The notes below the pieces were generated by a model. It saw only the letters and a list, made by a program, of their open reading frames with translations, had not been told where the DNA came from and searched no databases. A stretch of DNA of 64,000 nt, from positions 124,001-188,000 of the forward strand of contig DAOULV010000010.1 of NCBI GenBank assembly GCA_034416335.1, in the 5' to 3' direction. Position numbers and translations under genes: made by a program. Numbering within the stretch: position 1 is the first letter of the stretch; every line of letters starts with the position of its first letter. Shown here piece after piece: positions 43,792-52,397 of the stretch. This stretch comes from MGML01 sp034416335. Lineage in GTDB: Bacteria; Chloroflexota; Dehalococcoidia; Dehalococcoidales; UBA2162.

Positions 43792-44424
43792 TTATAATAC
43801 CTGGTATACCCAGTCCTGGTGGTACACGTCAGGTTCACCTTTAGGCAGTGTCTGAAATTCTTCGCTTACCTCAACAAGTTTCCACTTGCCTTCCTCTTCC
43901 AGACTGTCCTGCTTTTCCTTGAATCCGCTGTCCCTGTAGACATCCGGTCTGAGTGAATATACTATGTATCCTCCCGGCTTGGTAATACGTACAAGTTCAT
44001 CCAGGGAACTCGCCGGTGCGTGTCCAACCGTAAGGACCCCCACACTCACTACAGCGTCGAATGAATCGGTGGCATAGTCCAGGGAGTCGCCCATCACCAT
44101 CTGGTGAAACTCACTATATACGCCCTTCTTCCTGGCTTCTTCAAGCATCCCTTCGGAAATATCCATGGCGACAATATTCCTGTATCCTTCTTTTGCCAGG
44201 AGTTCTCCGACCAGCCCTGTTCCGGCTCCGGCGTCCAGGACTCTCGCATCTTTAGGTACGTGCTTCGAGAAATACTTTACCGCCATGCTGGGTCCGACCC
44301 ACCCGAAACTTTCGTCGAGGTCCGTATCGTAGTCTTTCGCCCACTGGTCGTACCGCTCTTCCAGTTCCTTGTTATCTTTCGATGAATATATCCATTGAAC
44401 CCTTTGTTGTCTATCTTCCATCAT
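43792..44424 (-). CDS. Class I SAM-dependent methyltransferase
   Basis: 210 residues from ATG 44424 or the adjacent ATG 44421, with GAAGGAG just upstream. Motif I is VLDAGAGTGLVGELL; NIVAMDISEGMLEEA and VSVGVLTVGHAPA follow. The N-terminal segment ERYDQWAKDYDTDLDESFG is typical of Williams-Beuren-type/UbiE-like methyltransferases. It is the last gene of the glycyl-radical/corrinoid operon (31 bases after the activase). It may methylate or finish a product of that pathway. Confidence 0.87.
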   Translation of the reverse strand: MMEDRQQRVQWIYSSKDNKELEERYDQWAKDYDTDLDESFGWVGPSMAVKYFSKHVPKDARVLDAGAGTGLVGELLAKEGYRNIVAMDISEGMLEEARKKGVYSEFHQMVMGDSLDYATDSFDAVVSVGVLTVGHAPASSLDELVRITKPGGYIVYSLRPDVYRDSGFKEKQDSLEEEGKWKLVEVSEEFQTLPKGEPDVYHQDWVYQVL

Positions 44425-44455
44425 AATCTCCTTCCATAAGCAAACAATATCTGTT

Positions 44456-45373
44456 TTACCCACCTGCCACACATTTGATTCCATAGGATTCGAATATTTC
44501 CTTCAGTTCTTCTATTACATCCGGCGCAGGTGTTTTAAATTCCTCTCCGGGATATTTTCTGCCGAGGATTTTATACTTTCCAATACCAAGTCTGTGATAA
44601 GGCAGCAGCTCTACCATATTATTGTTACCGAGGGATTTTATAAACTTCGCCGTTTCTCTGATATTCTCCACCGTGCCGTTCACCCCGTCTATCAGAGGTA
44701 TCCTGAAAAGCACGGAAGAATTGCTTTCAGCTACCAGACTGGCGTTTTCTTTGACAAGTTTATTGTCTACCCCGGTAAATCCACTGTGTTTATTGCTGTC
44801 CATATGTTTCAGGTCGAAGAGCACGTAATCGGTATACTTCAGTACATCCTTGAGGACATCGCTGGCAGCATACCCGCAGGTATCCAGACAGGTTCCTATT
44901 CCTTCCTCCCTGCATCGCCTGAATAACTCTTTGACGAATTCAGGCTGTCTCAGCGGTTCTCCGCCCGACACAGTTACACCCCCGCTGCTTCCCGAATAAA
45001 AGGACTTATCTTTCAGTACTTCTTTCAGTACTTCGTCCACTGTCACTTCATTACCGTATATCGTGACAGCGTCCTGAGGGCAGATATTTATGCATTCACC
45101 GCAGGCATTGCATTTGGCACGGTCGATAACTATCTTTTCCCCTAGAAGAATCAGAGCATTCTCCGGACATACACCGATGCAGTCGCCGCAGCCGTTGCAG
45201 CGTTCTATGATTATTCCGGGTTCGGGGTTCGGGTTCATGGATTCGGCATTCGAGCACCATTTACAGCTTAAAGGACATCCCTTCATAAAGACTGTCGTCC
45301 TTATCCCCGGCCCGTCATGAACGGAGAATTTCTGTATGTTGAATATAACTCCGGATATTTCTGTGTTTATCAT
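44456..45373 (-). CDS. Glycyl radical enzyme activase (radical SAM)
   Basis: 305 residues from ATG 45373; a GTG at 45391 is a weaker option, and neither has a strong ribosome site. The radical SAM cluster is GCPLSCKWC, just after SVHDGPGIRTTVFMK, the standard activase opening. An inserted ferredoxin domain has CNGCGDCIGVCP and CNACGECINICP. SGGEPLRQPEF binds SAM. It would generate the glycyl radical on Gly798 of the enzyme encoded directly upstream (24-base gap). Confidence 0.95.
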   Translation of the reverse strand: MINTEISGVIFNIQKFSVHDGPGIRTTVFMKGCPLSCKWCSNAESMNPNPEPGIIIERCNGCGDCIGVCPENALILLGEKIVIDRAKCNACGECINICPQDAVTIYGNEVTVDEVLKEVLKDKSFYSGSSGGVTVSGGEPLRQPEFVKELFRRCREEGIGTCLDTCGYAASDVLKDVLKYTDYVLFDLKHMDSNKHSGFTGVDNKLVKENASLVAESNSSVLFRIPLIDGVNGTVENIRETAKFIKSLGNNNMVELLPYHRLGIGKYKILGRKYPGEEFKTPAPDVIEELKEIFESYGIKCVAGG

Positions 45374-45397
45374 AGCTTTACCGGCGGCCACTGAAAA

Positions 45398-47866
45398 CTA
45401 AAACGACTGCTCTGTCCTGGCGATAATCTCATCCTGTACCTCCGGCGCCAGGAGGACAAAATAGGCACTGTAGCCAGCAACCCTGACAATCAGGTCTTTG
45501 TAGTCTTCCGGATGTTCCTTGGCCTTTCTGAGTGTCTCAGCATCCAGAATGTTGTATTGAATATGGAGACCGCCGTTCCTCAAGAACGTCTCAGTAAAAT
45601 CCGCCAGTTTTTCGGCGAACCCCTTGCTCTTAAAAAGAGATAGAGGGAATTTCTGGTTCAAAACGGCTGTCTTTGCGTCGGTAAAATCTGCCTTCAGGGC
45701 AGAATTACACACGGCAGTCGGTCCGTTAGTATCGGCACCCTGCGTCGGTGATAAAGAAGCATCGGCAAGTGGAAGTCCTGATTTCCTACCGTTGGCAAGC
45801 GCACACACGCCTTTTCCACCATAGTAGTGCCAGGTCAGTCCCTGGCGGATTATCGTGTACTTAGAACCGAATGGTGTCACTTCGTCTTTCAGGTATTTCG
45901 GGATTATCTTACCAGCATCCCGTACCATATAGTCGGCTTCGTCTATATCATTGCCGTATTTCGGTGCGTCGAGACACATTTTCTGGATTTCCTGTCCCCG
46001 TTTGCCCTCGAAGTTATTATCCAGGGCGTCCAGCAGTTCATCCATCGTCAATGCCTTGTCGTCGTATACCAGTTTCTTTATCGCCATCAGCGAATCTGCT
46101 GCCGACACGTGGCCCCTGTCTATAACGTCCCATACCGGGTGGTTCGCCGGATTTTTCATCTGGCCGCCCATCATAATGTCATACCCGTTTTCCAGACACC
46201 CTGTTGCGAAGGTCGAATGCAGAGGTACCCGCCAGGTAGATAGCTCGGCGGCATGAGCGATGTGGTTTCTGTGCACGAACCTCTTTACTACATACTCCGC
46301 CTGTTGCTCCATCGCCTGAAACAGTTCCTCGAATGTTTTGAAATTCCTCGGATCGCCGGTTTCCAGACCGATTAGCTTCCCGGTCATCGGAGAGATTCCG
46401 TTATGCAGTGTTACGTCCAGAAGTAATGCCATATTAATATACGAAACTGCCTTGCAGTGATATCCCTGGTTCTTGGGATGAGCATAGGAACATCCCAGGT
46501 AAGCGTGGTCCCGGGCATCTTCAACCGACACACCCCTGTCGACGAAATACTTCGTTGTCGTATCGCCGTTTATAAACTGCGGATGTCCGGCGCCGGTGAT
46601 TTTGTTGGTCTCTATTGCTTTCATCATCGCCCATCGGGGAATTCCGTCATGCCAGGTGAACGTGAAGTGGGGTTCCGCATATTTCAGTAACCCTACCATG
46701 TGAAGGAAAAGGTATGTCAGTTCATTGCAGGCGTCGCTGCCGTCACGTTTCATTCCCGCCAGGGTTATGTTCGATATCTTGTTCGTCTGCACCGCTTCCC
46801 TCATCAGAACCTGCGAACACTGTTCACGTCGGCCGATAAGGGTGATAAAACCGCCTACGAGGTCGGCTGCTTTATCTATTGTTATCCGTCCCTCTTCGAC
46901 GTCTTTCTTGAAATAGGGATACAGGTGCTGGTCCAGCCTGCCGATATAGTCTCCTATCCGTCCGTTTTCCAGCACTTTAGCCAGCTCGACGAACGACACC
47001 GTCTGAACGGCTTCTTGGAAACTGGACGGAGGATTTTCCGGAACGGTTTCACAAACCCGGGCTATTTCCTCGAGTTCGGCCCGTCTCTCCGGGTCTGTTT
47101 CCTTCTCCGCCTGTTCCCGTGCCTGTTCAGCATAGTTTCGAGCAAAGACTATCAGTCCTTCGGATACGTTGATTACCGACTGCCAGAACCATATTTTCTC
47201 GGGGTCTTCCACTCCAGATTTTTCGGCATTCTCGAGCCTTTCCTTGACGTCTCTGATAATTCCTTTCAATCCTTTGGCGAATACTTCATCGTAGTACGTT
47301 ATACCGTATCCCGGGGGCGCGTAATGGTACGGAGCCTGACCTCTCGACTCGGTTACATCGTCCTGCCATGTTCCGAATACGTCGTGGTTAAGCTGCTCCT
47401 CCATATCGCGGTTGGTCTTACCTTTGAAATATTTGCTGTTCTCTATCAGTGCCCTTTCGTCTTCTTCGTTCAGGACACCGATAACATTCAGGCCACCCAT
47501 CGTAATCTGGCCTTTGCCTGATTCCGGTAAGAGCTCGAGAATAAGATTGGAGTCGTAATTAATCATCGCGTAAGAGCCGCGAAAATATTTGGTAATACTG
47601 CCGACAACCAGTTCGTTCTCGAAAACTGGTGTCGGAATATTTTCCAGTACTTTCTTTACGGCTTTTGATATACGAATTTGGATAGGCTGCCCCTCGGTCT
47701 CCCGCCAGGATTCGGCGTAATATGTACCTCGTTCGCTGGCAAGACGGGGGGTATCATCGAGATATCTTTCCTTAAGTCCTTTCAGTCTGTCATTAATCTT
47801 GAGAGAATCGATTTTCGCCAATAACTCATCGTTTATTTTATTGTCTGTTTTGGTTTGCGTTGCCAT
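45398..47866 (-). CDS. Glycyl radical enzyme with atypical active-site loop
   Basis: 822 residues, the length of choline-lyase/diol-dehydratase-type enzymes. The radical Gly is G798 in VRVAGYSAYFVLL, 24 residues from the C-terminus. The thiyl cysteine is C459 in YLGCSYAHPKNQGYHC. In CutC, diol dehydratases, HPAD and hydroxyproline dehydratase the loop is GCVE, whose Glu acts as base; here Ser-Tyr follows the Cys, with His and Lys further on. PFL (two adjacent Cys) is also excluded. The reaction is therefore unassigned. Upstream and downstream genes are for corrinoid methyl transfer and the activase, so the substrate or product is probably methylated. No microcompartment targeting extension or shell genes are seen. 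Confidence 0.93.
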   Translation of the reverse strand: MATQTKTDNKINDELLAKIDSLKINDRLKGLKERYLDDTPRLASERGTYYAESWRETEGQPIQIRISKAVKKVLENIPTPVFENELVVGSITKYFRGSYAMINYDSNLILELLPESGKGQITMGGLNVIGVLNEEDERALIENSKYFKGKTNRDMEEQLNHDVFGTWQDDVTESRGQAPYHYAPPGYGITYYDEVFAKGLKGIIRDVKERLENAEKSGVEDPEKIWFWQSVINVSEGLIVFARNYAEQAREQAEKETDPERRAELEEIARVCETVPENPPSSFQEAVQTVSFVELAKVLENGRIGDYIGRLDQHLYPYFKKDVEEGRITIDKAADLVGGFITLIGRREQCSQVLMREAVQTNKISNITLAGMKRDGSDACNELTYLFLHMVGLLKYAEPHFTFTWHDGIPRWAMMKAIETNKITGAGHPQFINGDTTTKYFVDRGVSVEDARDHAYLGCSYAHPKNQGYHCKAVSYINMALLLDVTLHNGISPMTGKLIGLETGDPRNFKTFEELFQAMEQQAEYVVKRFVHRNHIAHAAELSTWRVPLHSTFATGCLENGYDIMMGGQMKNPANHPVWDVIDRGHVSAADSLMAIKKLVYDDKALTMDELLDALDNNFEGKRGQEIQKMCLDAPKYGNDIDEADYMVRDAGKIIPKYLKDEVTPFGSKYTIIRQGLTWHYYGGKGVCALANGRKSGLPLADASLSPTQGADTNGPTAVCNSALKADFTDAKTAVLNQKFPLSLFKSKGFAEKLADFTETFLRNGGLHIQYNILDAETLRKAKEHPEDYKDLIVRVAGYSAYFVLLAPEVQDEIIARTEQSF

Positions 47867-47904
47867 TTCCTCACCACCTTTTCACCGGCTATACTCTATC
47901 AGCA

Positions 47905-48585
47905 CTATCCTGTGAGAGACTCAATCACCGATACGGCACTGAATCCATCGGCTCCGTAACCGTCAGCGCCGATTTTTTCTGCGAATTCTTCCGAAACAGG
48001 AGCTCCGCCGATAACCACTTTAACGGTATCCCGTATTCCTGCATCCTCAAGCGCTTTTATGGTATCCTCCATATGCGCCATCGTGCTCGTAAGAAGCGCT
48101 GATAATCCGAGTATTTCCGGCTTCTCTTCCTTTACTGCGGCTGCGATAGCTTCCGGTTCGACATCATTTCCGAGGTCCTTAACCGTGTACCCGGCACCCC
48201 GTAGTAATATCGACACTATATTCTTGCCGATATCATGGAGGTCGCCTTTCACGGTAGCTATCAGTATCTTTCCCTTTGATTTAATGCCACTTCCTTCCAG
48301 ATGGGGTTCAAGCATTTCCATGGCCGCCCCTACGGCTTCGGCCGAAGCAAGCATATCCGGAATGAAATACTCTCCGGCTTCAAATTTGTCGCCGACAAGG
48401 CTCATTCCTTTTGTCAGCCCATTATTGATGATTTCCTTGACGTCCATGTTCTGGGCAAGTGCTTTTTCTACGAGCTCCATAACCGCCGGCTGCCCGACCA
48501 TGCCTTCATCCATTCCTTCATCGTCCTGGGTTACTCTTCCCTGGATTACGTTTTCCCTTATTTCATCAATAATATTTTCTGTCAC
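47905..48585 (-). CDS. Corrinoid (B12-binding) methyl-carrier protein, MtbC/MttC-type
   Basis: 226 residues. A helical cap (residues ~35-95, MELVEKALAQ, MSLVGDKFEAGEYFIPDMLA) precedes the cobalamin-binding domain with DLHDIGKNIV, where H117 is the lower axial ligand, then LLRGAGYTVKDLG and IGGAPVSEEFAEKIGADG. It carries the methyl group between the MttB-type proteins and the pterin methyltransferase in the same operon. An acidic insert near residues 20-29 (QDDEGMDEGM) is unusual. Confidence 0.95.
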   Translation of the reverse strand: MTENIIDEIRENVIQGRVTQDDEGMDEGMVGQPAVMELVEKALAQNMDVKEIINNGLTKGMSLVGDKFEAGEYFIPDMLASAEAVGAAMEMLEPHLEGSGIKSKGKILIATVKGDLHDIGKNIVSILLRGAGYTVKDLGNDVEPEAIAAAVKEEKPEILGLSALLTSTMAHMEDTIKALEDAGIRDTVKVVIGGAPVSEEFAEKIGADGYGADGFSAVSVIESLTG

Positions 48586-48601
48586 TACATTCCTCCAATT
48601 A

Positions 48602-50128
48602 TTACCGGGTCTTTAATCTTGTCAGTAAACCCGGCACTTTATCGTACACATCATCGAGAGTATTACTCTCGATATGGTTCGGTGGTTTTTTCATTATTTC
48701 TTCGGTTTTTTCGATTGCTCTGAGCAGTGTTTCATCAGTCATATCTTTACTCTCGAAAGGATAAGGCAGCGCTATATCGCCGGAACGCAGCGCCGTCCTG
48801 GCGAAACGCGTGAAAAGCCTGGTCGTCGATGTCATAGTCTTCCTCACCTGGCTGATTATTTCAGTTGCGGACTCGTCCGTGACCTTTGGATATGACGCCA
48901 GTTTCCTGATAACACTGATATGGGCGTCATCCAGGACTGCCTGCACCGGGCAGAACGTACTGGTCTTCTCCAGAAGACCAAATGCATAATGCAGGTACTG
49001 CGGTCCTGCCAGCGCTATCATTATCTGCGAGAAAAGTCTCTCCACCGATGACTGGATACCCGGTACTTTCACATCGGACACTCCACCCGAAGAATAACAG
49101 GGTACTCCGTAGTATCGCGCCATCTGCACACAGTCGATATTATACTGGCTGAATTCGGGAACACCGTATGAATCGTGCAGGTCGGTCATATTTGCTCTTC
49201 CCGGCACGCTTCCGTAGAGCACCGGAGTGCCTTTATTAACCAGCTGCGTTAACGTTATACCGGCAAGTATTTCCGCATTTACCTGGGCTACGATACCTGT
49301 TTCGATTATCGGGGCCGTAGACCCGCCCTGCGGAGCGCTCGATATCACCAGTGGGATACCTCTCCTGGCTACCTCTATCGTTTTTTCAGTGGTGTCGTTC
49401 ACGAACTGCAGAGGGCTTTTTATCAGAGATGTAATTATCGAGATAATCGGATTTTCTTTGAATTTTTCCTCACCGCCGGCAATTATATTCACCATGTTCA
49501 TCAGGTTATCGAGTTGTCCAAGGTCGGTAAGTCCGGCCATTACGTGTTTGCCGGTGTTATTCAGTGAGATAAAAAACTTGTTAACGTCCTTGTTGGAGTC
49601 ATTGATATCGTCGTCCTGGATATTCACACACCGCAGGAACCCGTCCCATGAATCCAGGTTCTCGCACAGATGAGCCGCTTTAGCCAGCCTTTCCGTGTTA
49701 CCTTTCTCAGCTTTGAAAACCGGTAATTTTATCTCTTTTGATGAGTCCTTTTTGCTGACGAATGTCTCGATATCTGCATCCAGCCAGTTATTGGTCTCCG
49801 AACCGGAAGCAAAATATACTCTGGATTCCTTACCGTCGAGTATCAGGCAGCTATCTTCATCCCTTGCCCCGAGTTTCACGCTTACCGGCGCGGTCTCGGC
49901 TGCATCCATAATCATCTTTTCCGGTATATTCAAAGTCCAGCTTGGATTTCCTTCACCTTTGACTTCGGTTACATCCGCACCGGAAGCAGAAAAAATCTCT
50001 GCCGCGTCCTTATTGAAACAGGTAATTCCGGGATCTTTCAGTATATCCATCGATGCCCGGTGTACCAGTTTTATCTGCTCTTCATTTAATCTTCGGTACG
50101 GTACTACCAGTACGCCTTCACGTGCCAC
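48602..50128 (-). CDS. MttB-superfamily methyltransferase, non-pyrrolysine, copy 1
   Basis: 508 residues. PYRRLNEEQIKLVHRASMDI, then LKDPGITCFNKDAAEIFSASG, AGLTDLGQLDNLMNMV and the LVNKGTPVLYGSVPG barrel are MttB-family. There is no in-frame TAG, so it is not a pyrrolysine enzyme but belongs with the MtgB/MtpB/MtcB group, which demethylate quaternary amines such as glycine betaine, proline betaine and carnitine. It is 11 bases after the pterin methyltransferase. Its substrate is not identifiable, and the second copy (50954-52393) is clearly different in sequence. Confidence 0.92.
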   Translation of the reverse strand: MAREGVLVVPYRRLNEEQIKLVHRASMDILKDPGITCFNKDAAEIFSASGADVTEVKGEGNPSWTLNIPEKMIMDAAETAPVSVKLGARDEDSCLILDGKESRVYFASGSETNNWLDADIETFVSKKDSSKEIKLPVFKAEKGNTERLAKAAHLCENLDSWDGFLRCVNIQDDDINDSNKDVNKFFISLNNTGKHVMAGLTDLGQLDNLMNMVNIIAGGEEKFKENPIISIITSLIKSPLQFVNDTTEKTIEVARRGIPLVISSAPQGGSTAPIIETGIVAQVNAEILAGITLTQLVNKGTPVLYGSVPGRANMTDLHDSYGVPEFSQYNIDCVQMARYYGVPCYSSGGVSDVKVPGIQSSVERLFSQIMIALAGPQYLHYAFGLLEKTSTFCPVQAVLDDAHISVIRKLASYPKVTDESATEIISQVRKTMTSTTRLFTRFARTALRSGDIALPYPFESKDMTDETLLRAIEKTEEIMKKPPNHIESNTLDDVYDKVPGLLTRLKTR

Positions 50129-50139
50129 TTGAGTACCTC

Positions 50140-50949
50140 CTAGTCTATTATCCTGCCACTTCTATGGGCTCTCATATATGCTCTTGCCGAACTTTCTCCG
50201 CCCGACAGCAGCTCGATGATACTGACCATACTCATCATCTTCTTGTCCAGAGGATCCATTATTGCAGCGTCCAGTCCTGCTTGGGCCGCCATCAACAGAA
50301 AAGCCCTGTTTATCAGCTTCCTGCTGGGAAGGCCGTATGATATATTACTCAGTCCGACTACGGTTTTAGCTTCAGGATAAAGCCGTTTGATTTCCTGGAT
50401 GGTATCCAGCGTAACCTTTCCCTGTACTGCATTTACCGAGACCGGAAGAACCAGTGGATCGAAATATACCTGTTCTTCCCTGACTCCCATTCGCGTGAGT
50501 GTGTTGAGTATCGATTCGCAGGCATCGAGGCGTTCCTTTACATTATCGGGGATACCTTCGGCTCCCATTGACAGAGCTGCCAGTCTGGCATTCTTTTCGG
50601 CAGCAACAGGTCCGATGGAGTTCAGCCTTTCCGGTTCTGCGGTAACGGAATTTATCATCACATCTCCGTCGCCGTATACCTCCAGACCGGCTTCGATAAT
50701 TTCAGGATTATCGCTGTCGAGGGCAAGAGGTTTTTCAGTAACAGCCTGTACGGTGGTGACCAGCCATTTCATCGCTTCTTTTCCGGATGATTTTTCGCCA
50801 CTGCCGTTACCGGCATTTACATCAATGAAATCGGCTCCTGCGGAGTCCTGTGCCTGTGCCAGTTCTGCAATAAAACCGGTGTCCCGGTTCTGAATAGCTT
50901 GTCCGACCGCCTTTCTGGAGGCGTTGATTTTTTCACCTATTACTAACAT
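50140..50949 (-). CDS. Pterin-binding methyltransferase, MtgA/AcsE-like
   Basis: 269 residues, a TIM barrel of the dihydropteroate synthase type: LVIGEKINASRKAVG, GADFIDVNAGNGSG, KPLALDSDNPEIIEAGL and TVVGLSNISYGLP. In known quaternary-amine systems MtgA moves the methyl group from the corrinoid protein to tetrahydrofolate; the direction could also be the reverse. It is embedded between the two MttB-type genes with 4- and 11-base gaps. Confidence 0.93.
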   Translation of the reverse strand: MLVIGEKINASRKAVGQAIQNRDTGFIAELAQAQDSAGADFIDVNAGNGSGEKSSGKEAMKWLVTTVQAVTEKPLALDSDNPEIIEAGLEVYGDGDVMINSVTAEPERLNSIGPVAAEKNARLAALSMGAEGIPDNVKERLDACESILNTLTRMGVREEQVYFDPLVLPVSVNAVQGKVTLDTIQEIKRLYPEAKTVVGLSNISYGLPSRKLINRAFLLMAAQAGLDAAIMDPLDKKMMSMVSIIELLSGGESSARAYMRAHRSGRIID

Positions 50950-50953
50950 TGTA

Positions 50954-52393
50954 TCAGCCCGCTATCCCCGGTATTTCCGCGATGATTCGTTTCTCTATTT
51001 CATCGGGAAGCTTGTGACCGTCGCCTTCTTCGATCCGTTTCACGATTTCGGCGGCTCTTTCCCATGTAACCGGTTTCCCTCCGGCTTCCCATTCCTCGCG
51101 GCTTTGCCTGTTACTCAACAGCGGCTGATAATGCTCGCTGCGCATGAATTTACGAGTGTGTTTTGAAGTAACGAAGTTACCGCCGGGCCCTACCTGGCTG
51201 ATAATATCGTACGCAATAGTATCGTCATCCACCTTGATGCCTTCCACGGCTCTCATTACCATTCCGAGTATTTCATTATCAATCACGAACTTTTCATAAC
51301 TGACCGTCATCGCGAATTCCATCAGTCCGGCGCCGTCATGGATAAAATTAGCACCGGCAAGTCCGCATAGTAGGTTCGTAATGGACGATTCATAACCGCT
51401 CTGTGAATCCAGTACCTTGGAGTCAGTCATGCCGCCCGTAGCATAAAATGGCAGTTTATAATGCTGTGCCATCTGAGCACCGGCTGCATTCAGCAGTCCC
51501 ATTTCCACGGAACCGGCGAGATATCTGAGGTCTCTAAGGTCGGTATTAGTAGCTACTGAACCGAATATTGCGGGTGTCCCCGGATTTACTATCTGGGCAA
51601 GCACGACTCCCATAAGCGAGTCTACTGTCTGTATAACCAGATTTCCCGCCAGTGTTACTGGCGATGTTGCCCCGCAAAGAGGTTCCGCAGGACATATCAT
51701 GGGTACGCCGTTTCTTGCTATTGTAATCAAGAGGTCACCGTAATGGCTGTCCAGCTTTAGCGGACTCATTACGCAGGCAATCATTGAGACGAGCGGTCTC
51801 TCTCTTAATGCTTCAGGGGAACCGGCTATCATTTCAGCTATTTTTATTACCTGCTGGACACCTTCGATTGTGTATACGCCGCCCATAATATGCTTGCTGG
51901 AACTGGATAAACCCGCGAAAAAGCGGTTTACATCCACCTGCTCCACCGGTAGTTCGCTCGGATACGTCGGCAGCATATAAATATGAATATTCTCAAGGTG
52001 ATCGACCAGTTTGCCGATTTTCTTCAAATCTTCGAGTGTCGCCTGGCGTTTTACTTCGGTATCCGGTTCATAAATATAGAGGGCGGTACCGCCGGTACCG
52101 GCATAAACTTTGTTACCTCCGAGAATGACATCGTTTTCTTCGTTCTGTCCGCAGAGACGCACTTCGGAAGGAGCCATATTTATCAGCTCCATAACCCTGG
52201 ATGAAGACATCCGGATTGTGTTCCCAGCATCTCCAGCTTTAGCTCCTGCCTGCTTGTAATATTTTAAAGCTTCTGCCGAATTTACCTGGAACCCTACCTC
52301 TTCGATTACTTTCATCACTGTCTGGTGAATTTTATCTACTGCATTTTCTGAAAGCGGCTTATATGAACCGCCGGCTATTCCTTTTCGGGTCAT
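50954..52393 (-). CDS. MttB-superfamily methyltransferase, non-pyrrolysine, copy 2
   Basis: 479 residues. YKPLSENAVDKIHQTVMKVI, then EVGFQVNSAEALKYYKQAG, GGVYTIEGVQQVIKIAEMI and QIVNPGTPAIFGSVAT are MttB-family; DSQSGYESSITNLLCGLAG is typical of the barrel end. As in copy 1, no TAG interrupts the frame. Two different MttB proteins with one corrinoid protein suggest two methylated substrates or two successive demethylations. It is 4 bases after the activation-domain gene. Confidence 0.92.
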   Translation of the reverse strand: MTRKGIAGGSYKPLSENAVDKIHQTVMKVIEEVGFQVNSAEALKYYKQAGAKAGDAGNTIRMSSSRVMELINMAPSEVRLCGQNEENDVILGGNKVYAGTGGTALYIYEPDTEVKRQATLEDLKKIGKLVDHLENIHIYMLPTYPSELPVEQVDVNRFFAGLSSSSKHIMGGVYTIEGVQQVIKIAEMIAGSPEALRERPLVSMIACVMSPLKLDSHYGDLLITIARNGVPMICPAEPLCGATSPVTLAGNLVIQTVDSLMGVVLAQIVNPGTPAIFGSVATNTDLRDLRYLAGSVEMGLLNAAGAQMAQHYKLPFYATGGMTDSKVLDSQSGYESSITNLLCGLAGANFIHDGAGLMEFAMTVSYEKFVIDNEILGMVMRAVEGIKVDDDTIAYDIISQVGPGGNFVTSKHTRKFMRSEHYQPLLSNRQSREEWEAGGKPVTWERAAEIVKRIEEGDGHKLPDEIEKRIIAEIPGIAG

Positions 52394-52397
52394 GGTA

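Noticed and set aside
45398..47866. Choline trimethylamine-lyase CutC
   Set aside because: The GCVE motif is absent, and there are no microcompartment genes; the substrate should not be named.
48602..52393. Pyrrolysine-type trimethylamine methyltransferase (MttB) with an in-frame TAG
   Set aside because: Both MttB-type frames run uninterrupted; no TAG is read through.
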